A DNA stretch of 64,000 nucleotides, taken from Pseudomonas farris (lineage in GTDB: Bacteria > Pseudomonadota > Gammaproteobacteria > Pseudomonadales > Pseudomonadaceae). Below, in pieces: positions 8,347-17,224 of the stretch. The notes below the pieces were generated by a model. That model was not told the DNA's origin. It saw only the letters and a program-made list of their open reading frames with translations, and did no database searches. Position 1 is the first letter of the stretch, and every line of letters begins with the position of its first letter. The position numbers were made by a program, and so were the translations under genes. The DNA is taken from the NCBI RefSeq assembly GCF_019145235.1, contig NZ_JAHSTV010000009.1, forward strand, positions 124,001 to 188,000, written 5' to 3'.

Positions 8347-9510
8347 TTACACGTAGAACGACTTCAGCGGCGGGAAGCCATTGAACTCAACAGCGCTGTA
8401 GCTGGTGGTGTACGCACCGGTCGACAACCAGTACAAGCGGTCACCGATCGCCAGGTTCAGCGGCAGGCCGTACTTGTAGTTTTCGTACATGATGTCAGCG
8501 CTGTCGCAGGTCGGGCCGGCGATAACCACTTCTTCCATCTCGCCTTTTTTCTCGGTCCAGATCGGGAACTTGATGGCTTCGTCCATGGTTTCGATCAGGC
8601 CGGAGAATTTGCCCACATCCGTGTACACCCATCGCTCGACGGCGGTACGGGATTTACGCGCCACCAGCACCACTTCACTGACCAGAATGCCGGCGTTGGC
8701 GATCAGCGAACGGCCTGGTTCCAGGATGATTTCCGGCAGCTCGTCGCCGAAGTCTTCCTTGAGGAAGCGGATGATTTCTTCGGCGTAGGTTTCCAGGCTG
8801 TTGGTGCGGGTGATGTAGTTGGCCGGGAAGCCACCGCCCATGTTGATCAGCTTCAGGTGGATGCCGTCTTCTTCTTTCAGGCGTTCGAAGATCACTTTGA
8901 CCTTGGCGATCGCCGCGTCCCAGACGCTGATGTCGCGCTGCTGCGAACCGACGTGGAACGAGATGCCGTAAGGCACCAGGCCCAGGTCGCGAGCAAGGAT
9001 CAGCAGGTCCATGGCCATGTCGGTCTGGCAGCCGAATTTACGCGACAGTGGCCAGTCGGCGGTGGTCGAGCCTTCAGTCAGGATGCGCACATAGACTTTC
9101 GAGCCTGGAGCAGCCTTGGCGATGTTGCGCAGGTCGGCTTCAGAGTCGGTGGCATATAGACGCACGCCCTTCTCGTAGAAGTAGCGAATGTCTTTGGATT
9201 TCTTGATGGTGTTGCCGTAGCTGATGCGATCCGGGCCGACGCCCTGGTTCATCACTTTGTCGAGCTCGTAGATCGAGGCGATGTCGAAGTTCGAGCCTTT
9301 CTCTTTGAGCAGGTCGATGATTTCAACGGCCGGGTTGGCCTTGACTGCGTAGTAGACCTTGGCGAATTCGAAACCGGCGCGCAGGTCGTCGTAGGCCTGG
9401 CTGATCATCGCGGTGTCGATCACCACGAACGGGGTTTCTTGTTTGTCGGCGAAGGCCTTCATTTTCTGGAAGGTATCGCGTGCGAAATAGTCTTCGACGT
9501 TGATCGACAT
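8347..9510 (-). CDS. speC: Ornithine decarboxylase (biosynthetic, alanine-racemase fold)
   Basis: The 387-residue enzyme (start ATG 9508-9510 behind AGGAG) makes putrescine from ornithine, the first step of polyamine synthesis. It belongs to the eukaryotic-type group IV PLP decarboxylases. The PLP lysine lies in VYYAVKANPAVEI near residue 50, HVGSQQRD follows near 190, the phosphate-binding MGGGFPANY near 230, and the catalytic Cys in AGPTCDSADI near 325. The frame is open to an upstream ATG at 9603, but those 31 residues are not typical and have no Shine-Dalgarno. Upstream lies a leader with a 36-codon ORF and an intrinsic terminator (separate entries), so attenuation is possible. The neighbourhood (piuC-sel1-speC) fits Pseudomonas. 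Confidence 0.92.
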   Translation of the reverse strand: MSINVEDYFARDTFQKMKAFADKQETPFVVIDTAMISQAYDDLRAGFEFAKVYYAVKANPAVEIIDLLKEKGSNFDIASIYELDKVMNQGVGPDRISYGNTIKKSKDIRYFYEKGVRLYATDSEADLRNIAKAAPGSKVYVRILTEGSTTADWPLSRKFGCQTDMAMDLLILARDLGLVPYGISFHVGSQQRDISVWDAAIAKVKVIFERLKEEDGIHLKLINMGGGFPANYITRTNSLETYAEEIIRFLKEDFGDELPEIILEPGRSLIANAGILVSEVVLVARKSRTAVERWVYTDVGKFSGLIETMDEAIKFPIWTEKKGEMEEVVIAGPTCDSADIMYENYKYGLPLNLAIGDRLYWLSTGAYTTSYSAVEFNGFPPLKSFYV

Positions 9511-9587
9511 GCTGGGAACTCCTACTGGCAAACTGAAATTATCAATGGGTGCAAATGAACGCCCTCCGTATCCCCACTTTGGTTCGC

Positions 9588-9698
9588 CTACTTCCCAAGG
9601 CATGTCGCCGAAAGCAAAAAGGCCACGGGAGGCGGTGCTTTCCCTTGGCCTTGCTGTCTCGTCGTCAGTACTTGAGCCGGATGGATCGTTTCCAGCAT
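9588..9698 (-). CDS. Possible 36-codon leader peptide ORF upstream of speC
   Basis: On the minus strand an ATG at 9696-9698 opens a 36-codon frame (MLETIHPAQVLTT...SATCLGK) ending in TAG at 9588-9590, 77 nt before speC. Its second half runs through the terminator hairpin at 9614-9652, so ribosome position on this ORF would decide whether the hairpin forms. The Shine-Dalgarno is weak (only GAACG upstream). The ORF contains a PPP run (codons 22-24), which slows ribosomes without EF-P. Whether it is translated is unknown; the call rests on geometry only. Confidence 0.35.
   Translation of the reverse strand: MLETIHPAQVLTTRQQGQGKAPPPVAFLLSATCLGK
9614..9652 (-). terminator. Intrinsic terminator/attenuator inside the speC leader
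   Basis: On the minus strand AAGGCCAAGGGA pairs with TCCCGTGGCCTT (one mismatch) and is followed by TTTTTG. It lies about 105 nt upstream of the speC start and in the speC direction. No other minus-strand gene ends just upstream, so it is either an attenuator of speC or a barrier to antisense transcripts crossing from the ABC operon. Confidence 0.65.
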
Positions 9699-10124
9699 GG
9701 ACGTTCGGCGCGAACTTTAGGGCGTGAGGAGCTCGAGATCAACAAAAAATGTCGCGTTTTTGCACGCTTCCGTCGTGCGGTGCTGCTCTGTCACTGATGT
9801 AACCGACCCAGATGACAGGTTGATGTTCCCCGTGCAGTCGATTTTCGATGGGCGCAGAACCTCGGTCGGTGATAACACTGACATTTTTAATCTCGATAAA
9901 GTATGGCAATAACATCATTACTGTTAGTTTTAACAGGTGTCGGATGGCAAGAGTTTCATTAAGGTAGTTCTACTTGTTGTTTTAATTGGCATGCATTCTT
10001 CTGTTTGCGCGATTAAGTTAGATTTTTGGATGATGTCGCAGTGATGTCAGTCTGTCCCTGCGTCTGGCGGAACTGTGTGCGTGTTTATTGTTTTTTGAAT
10101 ATTAATCCATCGGAGTGCGTGAGT
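9699..10124. other. AT-rich intergenic region between speC leader and the lipoprotein gene
   Basis: About 425 bp, clearly richer in A+T than its surroundings, must hold the speC promoter (minus strand, toward 9700) and that of the lipoprotein gene (plus strand). I see no ORF with a credible start and no clear sigma-70 consensus pair that I would call. Confidence 0.5.
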
Positions 10125-11045
10125 ATGAACAGAATAGTTGTCTTGCTGATTGCATTGGTTGTTGCCGGCTGTGCGAGTCACGAAGATGCACCGGTCAATG
10201 TATCTGGTTTCGACGGGCAGGCCGTTGAGTCCCGCGCAGTCAATACAGTGGGGGCCGCTTCTGGCCCGGTGACCGCACAATACCTCACGGAGCGCTACCT
10301 CAATAAGGCGAACATGTGCCGAAACAACCCTTCCGCGCCGGCGTTCCTGTGTTCGGGCGTGCTGCTGCGCGCGACCCAACACTCTACCCAGTTCCACTTC
10401 TGGAACCCGAATCCTGCAGCTACCGGGGTATCGTTTTCCTATCTGCGGGCGGATGCCAAGTTCAGTAAACTGGTGTTTGGCTATAATAATGGCTTTATCT
10501 TTTATCCGGTGTTTTACGCGCCAGTTGATAAAGTGGATCCGGAAATATTGTGTTTCTTTCCGGTGGACGGTGGGACTGATAATCGGGGCGAACAAGGCTG
10601 TGGTGAAAGACCCGGTTATCCTTCAAGTAGGGAGTGTCAGTCTCAGGGTATTAACACCGCCGCCCAATATATCGCGCATTACAATAGTATTCCGAGTAAG
10701 TATTCCCTCTTGTGCGGGTTCAATGTGCGCGACAGTTTGAATCAGGGTGCAACCACTGCCTTCAATGAAGCAATCAAAGCGCAGGGAATGGGCGGAACCT
10801 TTGCCTTTAATACGCAGAACGAATTCAGGCTGGCCAAATGGGCCCAGAATATGGGTAAAACCCTCCCGGTCGAGGCAGTTTTCTACATCAATGATGTCGG
10901 CAAGGCGGGGGCGCAATACGACCAGCGAGATTTCAAGACGCAAACCGGCATCTGGATCCCGATGATCCGTATCACGCTTCCGCAAACGACCACTGCTAAT
11001 GTGATCTTCCAGTTCATTCCCGACGATCAGGCGATCTCCTCCTGA
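10125..11045 (+). CDS. Halovibrin-like (HvnA-type) secreted lipoprotein
   Basis: The ATG at 10125 behind CGGAG gives 306 residues with a lipoprotein signal MNRIVVLLIALVVAGC (lipobox VAGC), which fixes the start against the longer open frame from 10026. The mature part has many cysteines and motifs such as PAFLCSGVLLRAT, FSYLRADAKFSKL, YNNGFIFYPVF and TGIWIPMIRITLP. These resemble proteins labelled halovibrin in Pseudomonas and Vibrio (from memory). Vibrio halovibrins were described as secreted ADP-ribosyltransferases; no ART motif can be confirmed here, so activity is open. Codon use and GC content are lower than in the neighbours, which suggests horizontal gain. It is a single gene with no operon partner. 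Confidence 0.55.
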   Translation: MNRIVVLLIALVVAGCASHEDAPVNVSGFDGQAVESRAVNTVGAASGPVTAQYLTERYLNKANMCRNNPSAPAFLCSGVLLRATQHSTQFHFWNPNPAATGVSFSYLRADAKFSKLVFGYNNGFIFYPVFYAPVDKVDPEILCFFPVDGGTDNRGEQGCGERPGYPSSRECQSQGINTAAQYIAHYNSIPSKYSLLCGFNVRDSLNQGATTAFNEAIKAQGMGGTFAFNTQNEFRLAKWAQNMGKTLPVEAVFYINDVGKAGAQYDQRDFKTQTGIWIPMIRITLPQTTTANVIFQFIPDDQAISS

Positions 11046-11085
11046 TTGAATAAACCGGGCCGTGCTCCCACAGGTACTGTGTAAA

Positions 11086-11115
11086 ACCTGTAGGAGCGAG
11101 GCTTGCCCACGAAGA
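11086..11115 (+). repeat. Solitary REP-like sequence
   Basis: ACCTGTAGGAGCGAGGCTTG followed by CCCACGAAG is a single REP unit of a variant subfamily, between two convergent genes. GCTCCCACAGG at 11064-11074 may be a remnant of an inverted partner. Confidence 0.6.
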
Positions 11116-11122
11116 CGTCAGA

Positions 11123-12280
11123 TCAGGCGACAGCAGTCTCGGCCGGCGAAACAATGCTGGTCTTGCCCCCACGAGACTTACCAGAGCTCAAATATTCGGC
11201 AATCGATTCCTGAGTCACCTCACCCAGGAACACCCGCTCGGCATCCATCACCGGCAGCCACGAGCGGTTGAACTCGTACATGCGCGACAGCAGGATGCGC
11301 AAATGCTCGTCGTACACCGCAGTGGCGTTGAACTCGCGCAGGTATTGCGCGCAGGTGCCGGTCTGGCGGTGCAGGTCGCGACGGCGCACGTAGCCCAAGG
11401 CCTTGTTCTCGGCGCAGGTAACCACCACGTAGCGACGGTCCAGTTCGTCCATCAATTCCAGCGCTTCGGCCACCGGAGTTCCCGGGCTCACCGAGGGTGC
11501 GTTGTCCGCCGCGTCTTCGGCTTTCACCAGCAACAGACGTTTGAGGGTGCTGTCCTGGCCGACGAAATTGCTGACAAAGTCATCCGCCGGGTGCGCAAGA
11601 AGCGTGTCCGGATGGTCGATCTGCAGCAGTTTGCCCGCGCGGAAAATCGCGATCTTGTCGCCGAGCTTGATTGCTTCGTCGATGTCGTGGCTGACCATGA
11701 TCACGGTCTTGTTCAGCGCCCGTTGCATCTCGAAGAACTCGTTCTGAATCATCTCGCGGTTGATCGGGTCGACCGCGCCGAACGGTTCGTCCATCAACAA
11801 CAGCGGCGCATCCGCCGCCAGTGCGCGAATCACGCCGATCCGCTGCTGCTGGCCACCGGACAATTCACGTGGATAGCGAGTCAGATACTGCTTGGGTTCG
11901 AGCTTGATCATGCTCATCAACTCGCGGGCACGGTCGTGGCATTTCTGTTTGTCCCAGCCGAGCAGGCGCGGAACGATGGTGATGTTTTCTTCGATGGTCA
12001 TGTTCGGGAACAAACCGATCTGCTGGATCACATAGCCGATGTTGCGACGCAGGGTCACGGCGTCGAGGTCGGTGGTGTCTTCGCCGTTGATCAGGATCTT
12101 GCCCGAGGTAGGCTTGATCAGGCGGTTGATCATCTTCAGCGTGGTGCTTTTACCGCAGCCCGATGGCCCCAGGAACACACAGATTTCGCCTTCATTGACG
12201 GTCAGGCTTACCGAGTCCACGGCTTTCACATCTTTGCCGTTGCTTTGGAAGGTCTTGCTGAGGTTTTGAAGTTCGATCAT
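11123..12280 (-). CDS. Quaternary-amine ABC transporter, ATP-binding subunit with CBS domains (OpuCA/ProV type)
   Basis: The start MIELQNLSKTF at 12280 overlaps the stop of the upstream permease (ATGA), giving 385 residues. The ATPase domain shows Walker A GPSGCGKSTT, signature LSGGQQQRIGV and Walker B LLLMDEPFGAVD. The C-terminal 130 residues hold CBS-type repeats (PVAEALELMDELDRRYVVV, FLGEVTQESIAEYL), which in OpuA/OpuC proteins sense ionic strength or nucleotide. It powers uptake of glycine betaine, choline or carnitine together with the two permeases and binding protein encoded upstream. It is the last gene of the four-gene operon, whereas in classic opuC operons the ATPase gene comes first. 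Confidence 0.85.
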   Translation of the reverse strand: MIELQNLSKTFQSNGKDVKAVDSVSLTVNEGEICVFLGPSGCGKSTTLKMINRLIKPTSGKILINGEDTTDLDAVTLRRNIGYVIQQIGLFPNMTIEENITIVPRLLGWDKQKCHDRARELMSMIKLEPKQYLTRYPRELSGGQQQRIGVIRALAADAPLLLMDEPFGAVDPINREMIQNEFFEMQRALNKTVIMVSHDIDEAIKLGDKIAIFRAGKLLQIDHPDTLLAHPADDFVSNFVGQDSTLKRLLLVKAEDAADNAPSVSPGTPVAEALELMDELDRRYVVVTCAENKALGYVRRRDLHRQTGTCAQYLREFNATAVYDEHLRILLSRMYEFNRSWLPVMDAERVFLGEVTQESIAEYLSSGKSRGGKTSIVSPAETAVA

Positions 12281-12930
12281 TTGAGCAGTCCTTTTGGAGT
12301 CAGCGTGCGTTGCAGCCATTGCAGAAGCAGGTCGGCGAAGATGGCCAGGAGACTGACCAGCACGGCGCCGACGATCAGCATCGACATGTCGCTGCGGCTG
12401 ATGGAAGCGAGAATGAGTACACCGAGGCCACCGGCGCCGATGGTCGCGGCGATGGTCATCACGCCGATGTTCATGACCACGGCGGTGCGCACGCCGGCGA
12501 GGATCACCGGCACCGCGATGGGCAGTTCGACCATGCGCAAGCGCTGGCCGAAGGTCATGCCGATGCCACGCGCTGCTTCGCGAATGCCCGGTTCGACGCC
12601 GGTCAGCGCCAAATAGGTGTTACGCATGATCGGCAGCAACGAGTACAGAAACACTGCGGTGATCGCCGGCATCGGGCCGAGGCCCTGGCCGAATTTCGAG
12701 TAGAACGGCAGCAGCAGGCCGAACAGCGCAATCGACGGCACGGTCAGTAACACTGTGGCGCTGGCTTGCAACGGGCCGGCCAGTGTCGGGAAGCGGGTCA
12801 TCAGGATGCCCAGCGGCACGCCGACCACAATCGCTAACGTCACCGCGATGCCGACCAAGGTGATGTGCTGCCAGGTCAGGTGCAAAACCTGCGGCCAATC
12901 GAGATGGGAAAAGGCGTTCAGAAATTCCAT
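12277..12930 (-). CDS. Quaternary-amine ABC transporter permease (OpuCB/YehY type)
   Basis: The 217-residue inner-membrane protein has about six transmembrane helices and the permease coupling loop EPGIREAARGIGMTFGQRL near residue 130, followed by VELPIAVPVILAGVRTAVV, typical of ProW/OpuCB permeases. It overlaps the ATPase gene by four bases and follows the binding-protein gene by 12 bp. It forms the membrane channel with the second permease at 13857-14573. Confidence 0.85.
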   Translation of the reverse strand: MEFLNAFSHLDWPQVLHLTWQHITLVGIAVTLAIVVGVPLGILMTRFPTLAGPLQASATVLLTVPSIALFGLLLPFYSKFGQGLGPMPAITAVFLYSLLPIMRNTYLALTGVEPGIREAARGIGMTFGQRLRMVELPIAVPVILAGVRTAVVMNIGVMTIAATIGAGGLGVLILASISRSDMSMLIVGAVLVSLLAIFADLLLQWLQRTLTPKGLLK

Positions 12931-12942
12931 GGCTTTTCCTCC

Positions 12943-13836
12943 TCAGTTGATGGGGTGCTGGCGCAGGAAATCTGCAGCAACGGATGAAGGACTTTCGTGA
13001 TCGACATCGACCCGCGCATTCAGGGCACGCATGGTGGCGTCGTCGAACAGTTGGGCCAGCGGCTTGAGCTCTTCGGCGAGTTTCGGGTGGGCATCGAGGT
13101 AAACCTGACGCACCACCGGCGCGGCGGTGTAGTCCGGGAAGTAATGCTTGTCGTCTTCCAGCAACTTGAGCTTGAAGGCGTTCAAACGACCGTCGGTGGT
13201 GTAAACCAGACCGGCGAACACCTGGCCATTGCGCAGCGCGGTGTAGACCAGCCCGGCATCCATCTGGCGAATGTTGTTGCGGGTCAGGTTCATGCCGTAG
13301 AGATCCACCATGCCATCGAGACCGTCGGAACGGTTGGCAAACTCGGTGTCCAGGGCGACGAGGTGATGGGTCTTCGCCTCAGCCTGCAGCACCGTGTTCA
13401 GCTCGCTCATGGTGTTGATCTGTGGGTAAGCCTTCGCGGTGTTTTCCGGCAGGGCCAGGGCGTAGGTGTTGCTGAACTTCGACGGGGTGAGCCAGACCAG
13501 GCCTTTTTTCGCGTCGAGTTCTTTCACTCGGGCGTAGGACTGAGCGCTGTCGAGCTTGTCGGTGACGTGGTTGTAAGCCACCAGCGACACGCCGGTGTAT
13601 TCCCACATCAAATCCAGCTGGCCACTTTCGTGGGCGCTACGAGCCAGATTGCTGCCCAGACCGCCGGTCACTTGGGTGTCGTAACCCTTGGTGCGCAGGT
13701 ACTGGGAAGTTATTTCCGCCAGCAGGGTTTGTTCGGTGAACACCCGGGCACCAATGCGGATCACGGGTGTTTCAGCGGCTTGGGCAAATCCTGCGAACAG
13801 CAGAACGCAGCCTATTAAAAAGCTTAATTTCTTCAT
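12943..13836 (-). CDS. Osmoprotectant/choline-binding periplasmic protein (OpuCC/OsmF type)
   Basis: The start MKKLSFLIGCVLLFAGFAQA at 13836 gives 297 residues with a standard Sec signal peptide cleaved near AQA-AET; the frame continues upstream to 14121 without coding character. The mature part matches OpuAC-like type II binding proteins: IRIGARVFTEQTLLAEI, YDTQVTGGLGSNLARSA, LMWEYTGVSLVAYN, GLVYTTDGRLNAFKL. It delivers glycine betaine/choline-like substrates to the two permeases encoded on either side. Ligand specificity cannot be read by eye; I did not assign the aromatic box. Confidence 0.85.
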   Translation of the reverse strand: MKKLSFLIGCVLLFAGFAQAAETPVIRIGARVFTEQTLLAEITSQYLRTKGYDTQVTGGLGSNLARSAHESGQLDLMWEYTGVSLVAYNHVTDKLDSAQSYARVKELDAKKGLVWLTPSKFSNTYALALPENTAKAYPQINTMSELNTVLQAEAKTHHLVALDTEFANRSDGLDGMVDLYGMNLTRNNIRQMDAGLVYTALRNGQVFAGLVYTTDGRLNAFKLKLLEDDKHYFPDYTAAPVVRQVYLDAHPKLAEELKPLAQLFDDATMRALNARVDVDHESPSSVAADFLRQHPIN

Positions 13837-13856
13837 AAATATTCCTTTGCCGAGGC

Positions 13857-14573
13857 TTAAGACGGGCGCAAGCCGCGTTCGAGCCAGAGGCGGCTGGCGA
13901 GTGTCACCAGGCCGTCGAGCAGCAAGGCCAGCAGGGCGGTGCATGCCGCGCCGAGCAGCAGTTGCGGCTGATTGTTCAGGGCGATGCCGGGGAAAATCAG
14001 GCTGCCCAGACTGTTGGCGCCGATCAGGAACGCTAGCGGTGCGGTACCGACGTTGATCGCCAGCGCCACGCGCACACCACCGATGATGATCGGCACGGCG
14101 TTCGGCAGTTCGACCCGCCACAGCACCTGCGTCGGTGTCATGCCGATGCCAACGGCCGCTTCCTTGAGTGAACCCTGGACGTTTTTCAGTCCTTCATAGG
14201 TGTTGCGCACAATCGGCAACAGTGAGGCGAGGAACAAAGCGAAAATCGCAGGACCGCTACCAATGCCGAGGATCCCCAGGGCGATGGCCAGTACGGCGAG
14301 AGGCGGCACGGTGTTGCCGATGTTGAAGATCTGCATGAAGCGTTCGGCGCGTCCAACCATGGTCGGGCGGCTGAGGAAGATGCCGGCGGGTATGCCCACT
14401 ACAAGGGCGGCCAGCATGGAAACGAGGACGAGAATCAGATGAGCTTGCAGGTAAAACAACAAATCGTCGCGGTACTGTTCGATCGTGTTGATGCCAATCC
14501 AATGGACCAGCAGGGCCAGAAGGGCGACGACAACCGCACCTCCTATCAGCCCTTTGCCATAGCGAATAGCCAC
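13857..14573 (-). CDS. Quaternary-amine ABC transporter permease (OpuCD/YehW type), first gene of operon
   Basis: The frame is open to 14669, but the GTG at 14571-14573 stands 7 nt after AAGGAG and begins VAIRYGKGLIGGAVVVALL; this gives 238 residues, normal for the family. About six membrane helices are visible, and the coupling segment GSLKEAAVGIGMTPTQVLWRVELPNA is typical. The order permease, binding protein, permease, ATPase is the one I recall next to prfC in P. putida. The promoter must lie in 14574-14900, shared divergently with prfC. Confidence 0.82.
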   Translation of the reverse strand: MAIRYGKGLIGGAVVVALLALLVHWIGINTIEQYRDDLLFYLQAHLILVLVSMLAALVVGIPAGIFLSRPTMVGRAERFMQIFNIGNTVPPLAVLAIALGILGIGSGPAIFALFLASLLPIVRNTYEGLKNVQGSLKEAAVGIGMTPTQVLWRVELPNAVPIIIGGVRVALAINVGTAPLAFLIGANSLGSLIFPGIALNNQPQLLLGAACTALLALLLDGLVTLASRLWLERGLRPS

Positions 14574-14856
14574 AGGCGGACTCCTTTTTTCAGTCGGCGG
14601 ACGCAGTCCCGTGTGGCATGCCATTCCTGGCTGCCGGGAAATCAACGTTCGCGAGAAGCAGCTCTTCATGCTCGTGAAACCGCATGAAATCGAGCCATAA
14701 GCGCAGCCTCGTCAGGCTAACTTGCTGATTTTTCAACCCTGACGAATAGCCGTAACAGGGGAGTGGACGCCTCCACGCTCCGAAAGGTTCCCATCTGAAG
14801 CAGCATTTGGCCACCCCTAATGTGCTCAACGGTTCGGTTCTTCGATGAAGTTGGGC
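14574..14856. other. Divergent promoter region between the ABC operon and prfC
   Basis: These 280 bp contain no credible ORF. A small hairpin, GTGGA-CGCC-TCCAC, lies near 14764-14777. Nothing else recognisable was seen apart from the prfC -10 element at the right edge. Confidence 0.4.
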
Positions 14857-14862
14857 TATAAT
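14857..14862 (+). promoter_or_regulatory. -10 element of the prfC promoter
   Basis: A perfect TATAAT lies 38 bp before the prfC ATG and is preceded by TGGGC; the -35 region about 17 bp upstream (TTCGGT/TCGGTT) is weak. The resulting leader is about 30 nt and ends at the Shine-Dalgarno-like CCAGG. Confidence 0.55.
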
Positions 14863-14900
14863 CGCGGCCCTTTTTTGAATCACCTGCCAGGCGATTTCCC

Positions 14901-16484
<1,584 letters not shown>

Positions 16485-16504
16485 GCGCTGAGCCGTAACC
16501 CCCA

Positions 16505-16536
16505 AAGCCCCGATGCGTAAGCCTCGGGGTTTTTTT
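16505..16536 (+). terminator. Intrinsic terminator after prfC
   Basis: AAGCCCCGA ... TCGGGG followed by seven T residues, 20 bp after the prfC stop codon. Confidence 0.85.
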
Positions 16537-16554
16537 GTGCCGCCTCGGTCAACT

Positions 16555-16642
16555 GTGGGAGCGGGCTTGCTCGCGAAAGCGGCCTTTCATTCAACATTGA
16601 TGTCGACTGACCCGACGCCTTCGCGAGCAAGCCCGCTCCCAC
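16555..16642. repeat. REPIN: inverted pair of REP sequences
   Basis: GTGGGAGCGGGCTTGCTCGC at the left end and its inverted copy at the right end, about 40 bp apart, directly after the prfC terminator. Confidence 0.9.
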
Positions 16643-16821
16643 ATTGGATCATTGTTGTTAGAGGGTTTGGATATACCATTATTCGAAACCAGTCTCTTCG
16701 CCAACGACATTTTCTGCTACCCGGTAGCGTCCTGTCTGGAGAACCCGGTCAATCGGAACTAAATTTCATTCAGTACCTTTCAGGCATCCCATGCGTCAAC
16801 CCACAAAGGATGGAATCGGCT

Positions 16822-17034
16822 ATGAGCATTTTTCAACGCATTGTGTTGTTGCTTAAGGTTTTGGTGATGCTGTCCCTCGGCACGTCGGCGGTGGCGTGGG
16901 CAGAATGTGAGAACCATGAAAAACAGGCCTTGAACGGGCAAGGAGTGCACAGCGAGCTGATGATCGCTGCGACTGAATCAGACGAAGACGACCCAGACGC
17001 CGATGAGGAGGATGAGGAAGACACGCAAACGTAA
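16822..17034 (+). CDS. Small exported protein with acidic C-terminal tail, function unknown
   Basis: The ATG at 16822 (AAGGA 11 nt upstream; an in-frame ATG at 16810 also exists) gives 70 residues. Residues 1-28 are a signal peptide (IVLLLKVLVMLSLGTSAVAWA). The mature peptide of about 42 residues ends in a run rich in Asp and Glu (ESDEDDPDADEEDEEDT) and has only one Cys. I do not recognise a family. A periplasmic metal- or cation-binding role is conceivable from the charge alone. The longer open frame from 16513 translates a REPIN and is rejected. Confidence 0.5.
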   Translation: MSIFQRIVLLLKVLVMLSLGTSAVAWAECENHEKQALNGQGVHSELMIAATESDEDDPDADEEDEEDTQT

Positions 17035-17051
17035 ATGACGGACAAAAAGAA

Positions 17052-17095
17052 AACCCCTCCTGCCGGACTGATGTGCAATCGAAGCAGAAGGGGTT
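17052..17095 (-). terminator. Terminator-like hairpin downstream of the dpp operon
   Basis: AACCCCTTCTGC pairs with GCAGGAGGGGTT (one mismatch) and is followed on the minus strand by TTTCTTTTT. It therefore fits the end of the minus-strand dpp operon and may also slow plus-strand readthrough from the small acidic gene. Confidence 0.6.
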
Positions 17096-17132
17096 GATCA
17101 ACGCTTTAGATATTTCGTGCCGCTCAATACCT

Positions 17133-17220
17133 GTGGGAGCGAGCCTGCTCGCGATGGCGTCATACCCGTCGACATTAATGCCGACTGATACACCGCTATC
17201 GCGAGCAGGCTCGCTCCCAC
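17133..17220. repeat. REPIN (GAGCCTGCTCGCGA variant)
   Basis: An inverted pair of GTGGGAGCGAGCCTGCTCGC, a sequence variant of the main REP family of the window, five bases beyond the dppF stop codon. Confidence 0.9.
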
Positions 17221-17224
17221 ATTG

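Noticed and set aside
9511..9603. Alternative ATG of speC at 9603 adding 31 residues
   Set aside because: No Shine-Dalgarno, atypical sequence, and the ATG at 9510 has AGGAG and the normal family start.
14590..14883. 97-codon minus-strand frame between the ABC operon and prfC
   Set aside because: It covers the prfC promoter and the GTG start context of the permease; no ribosome site or recognisable domain.
16513..16821. Upstream extension of the small acidic gene
   Set aside because: The extension translates through the prfC terminator and a REPIN; the signal peptide begins only at 16822.
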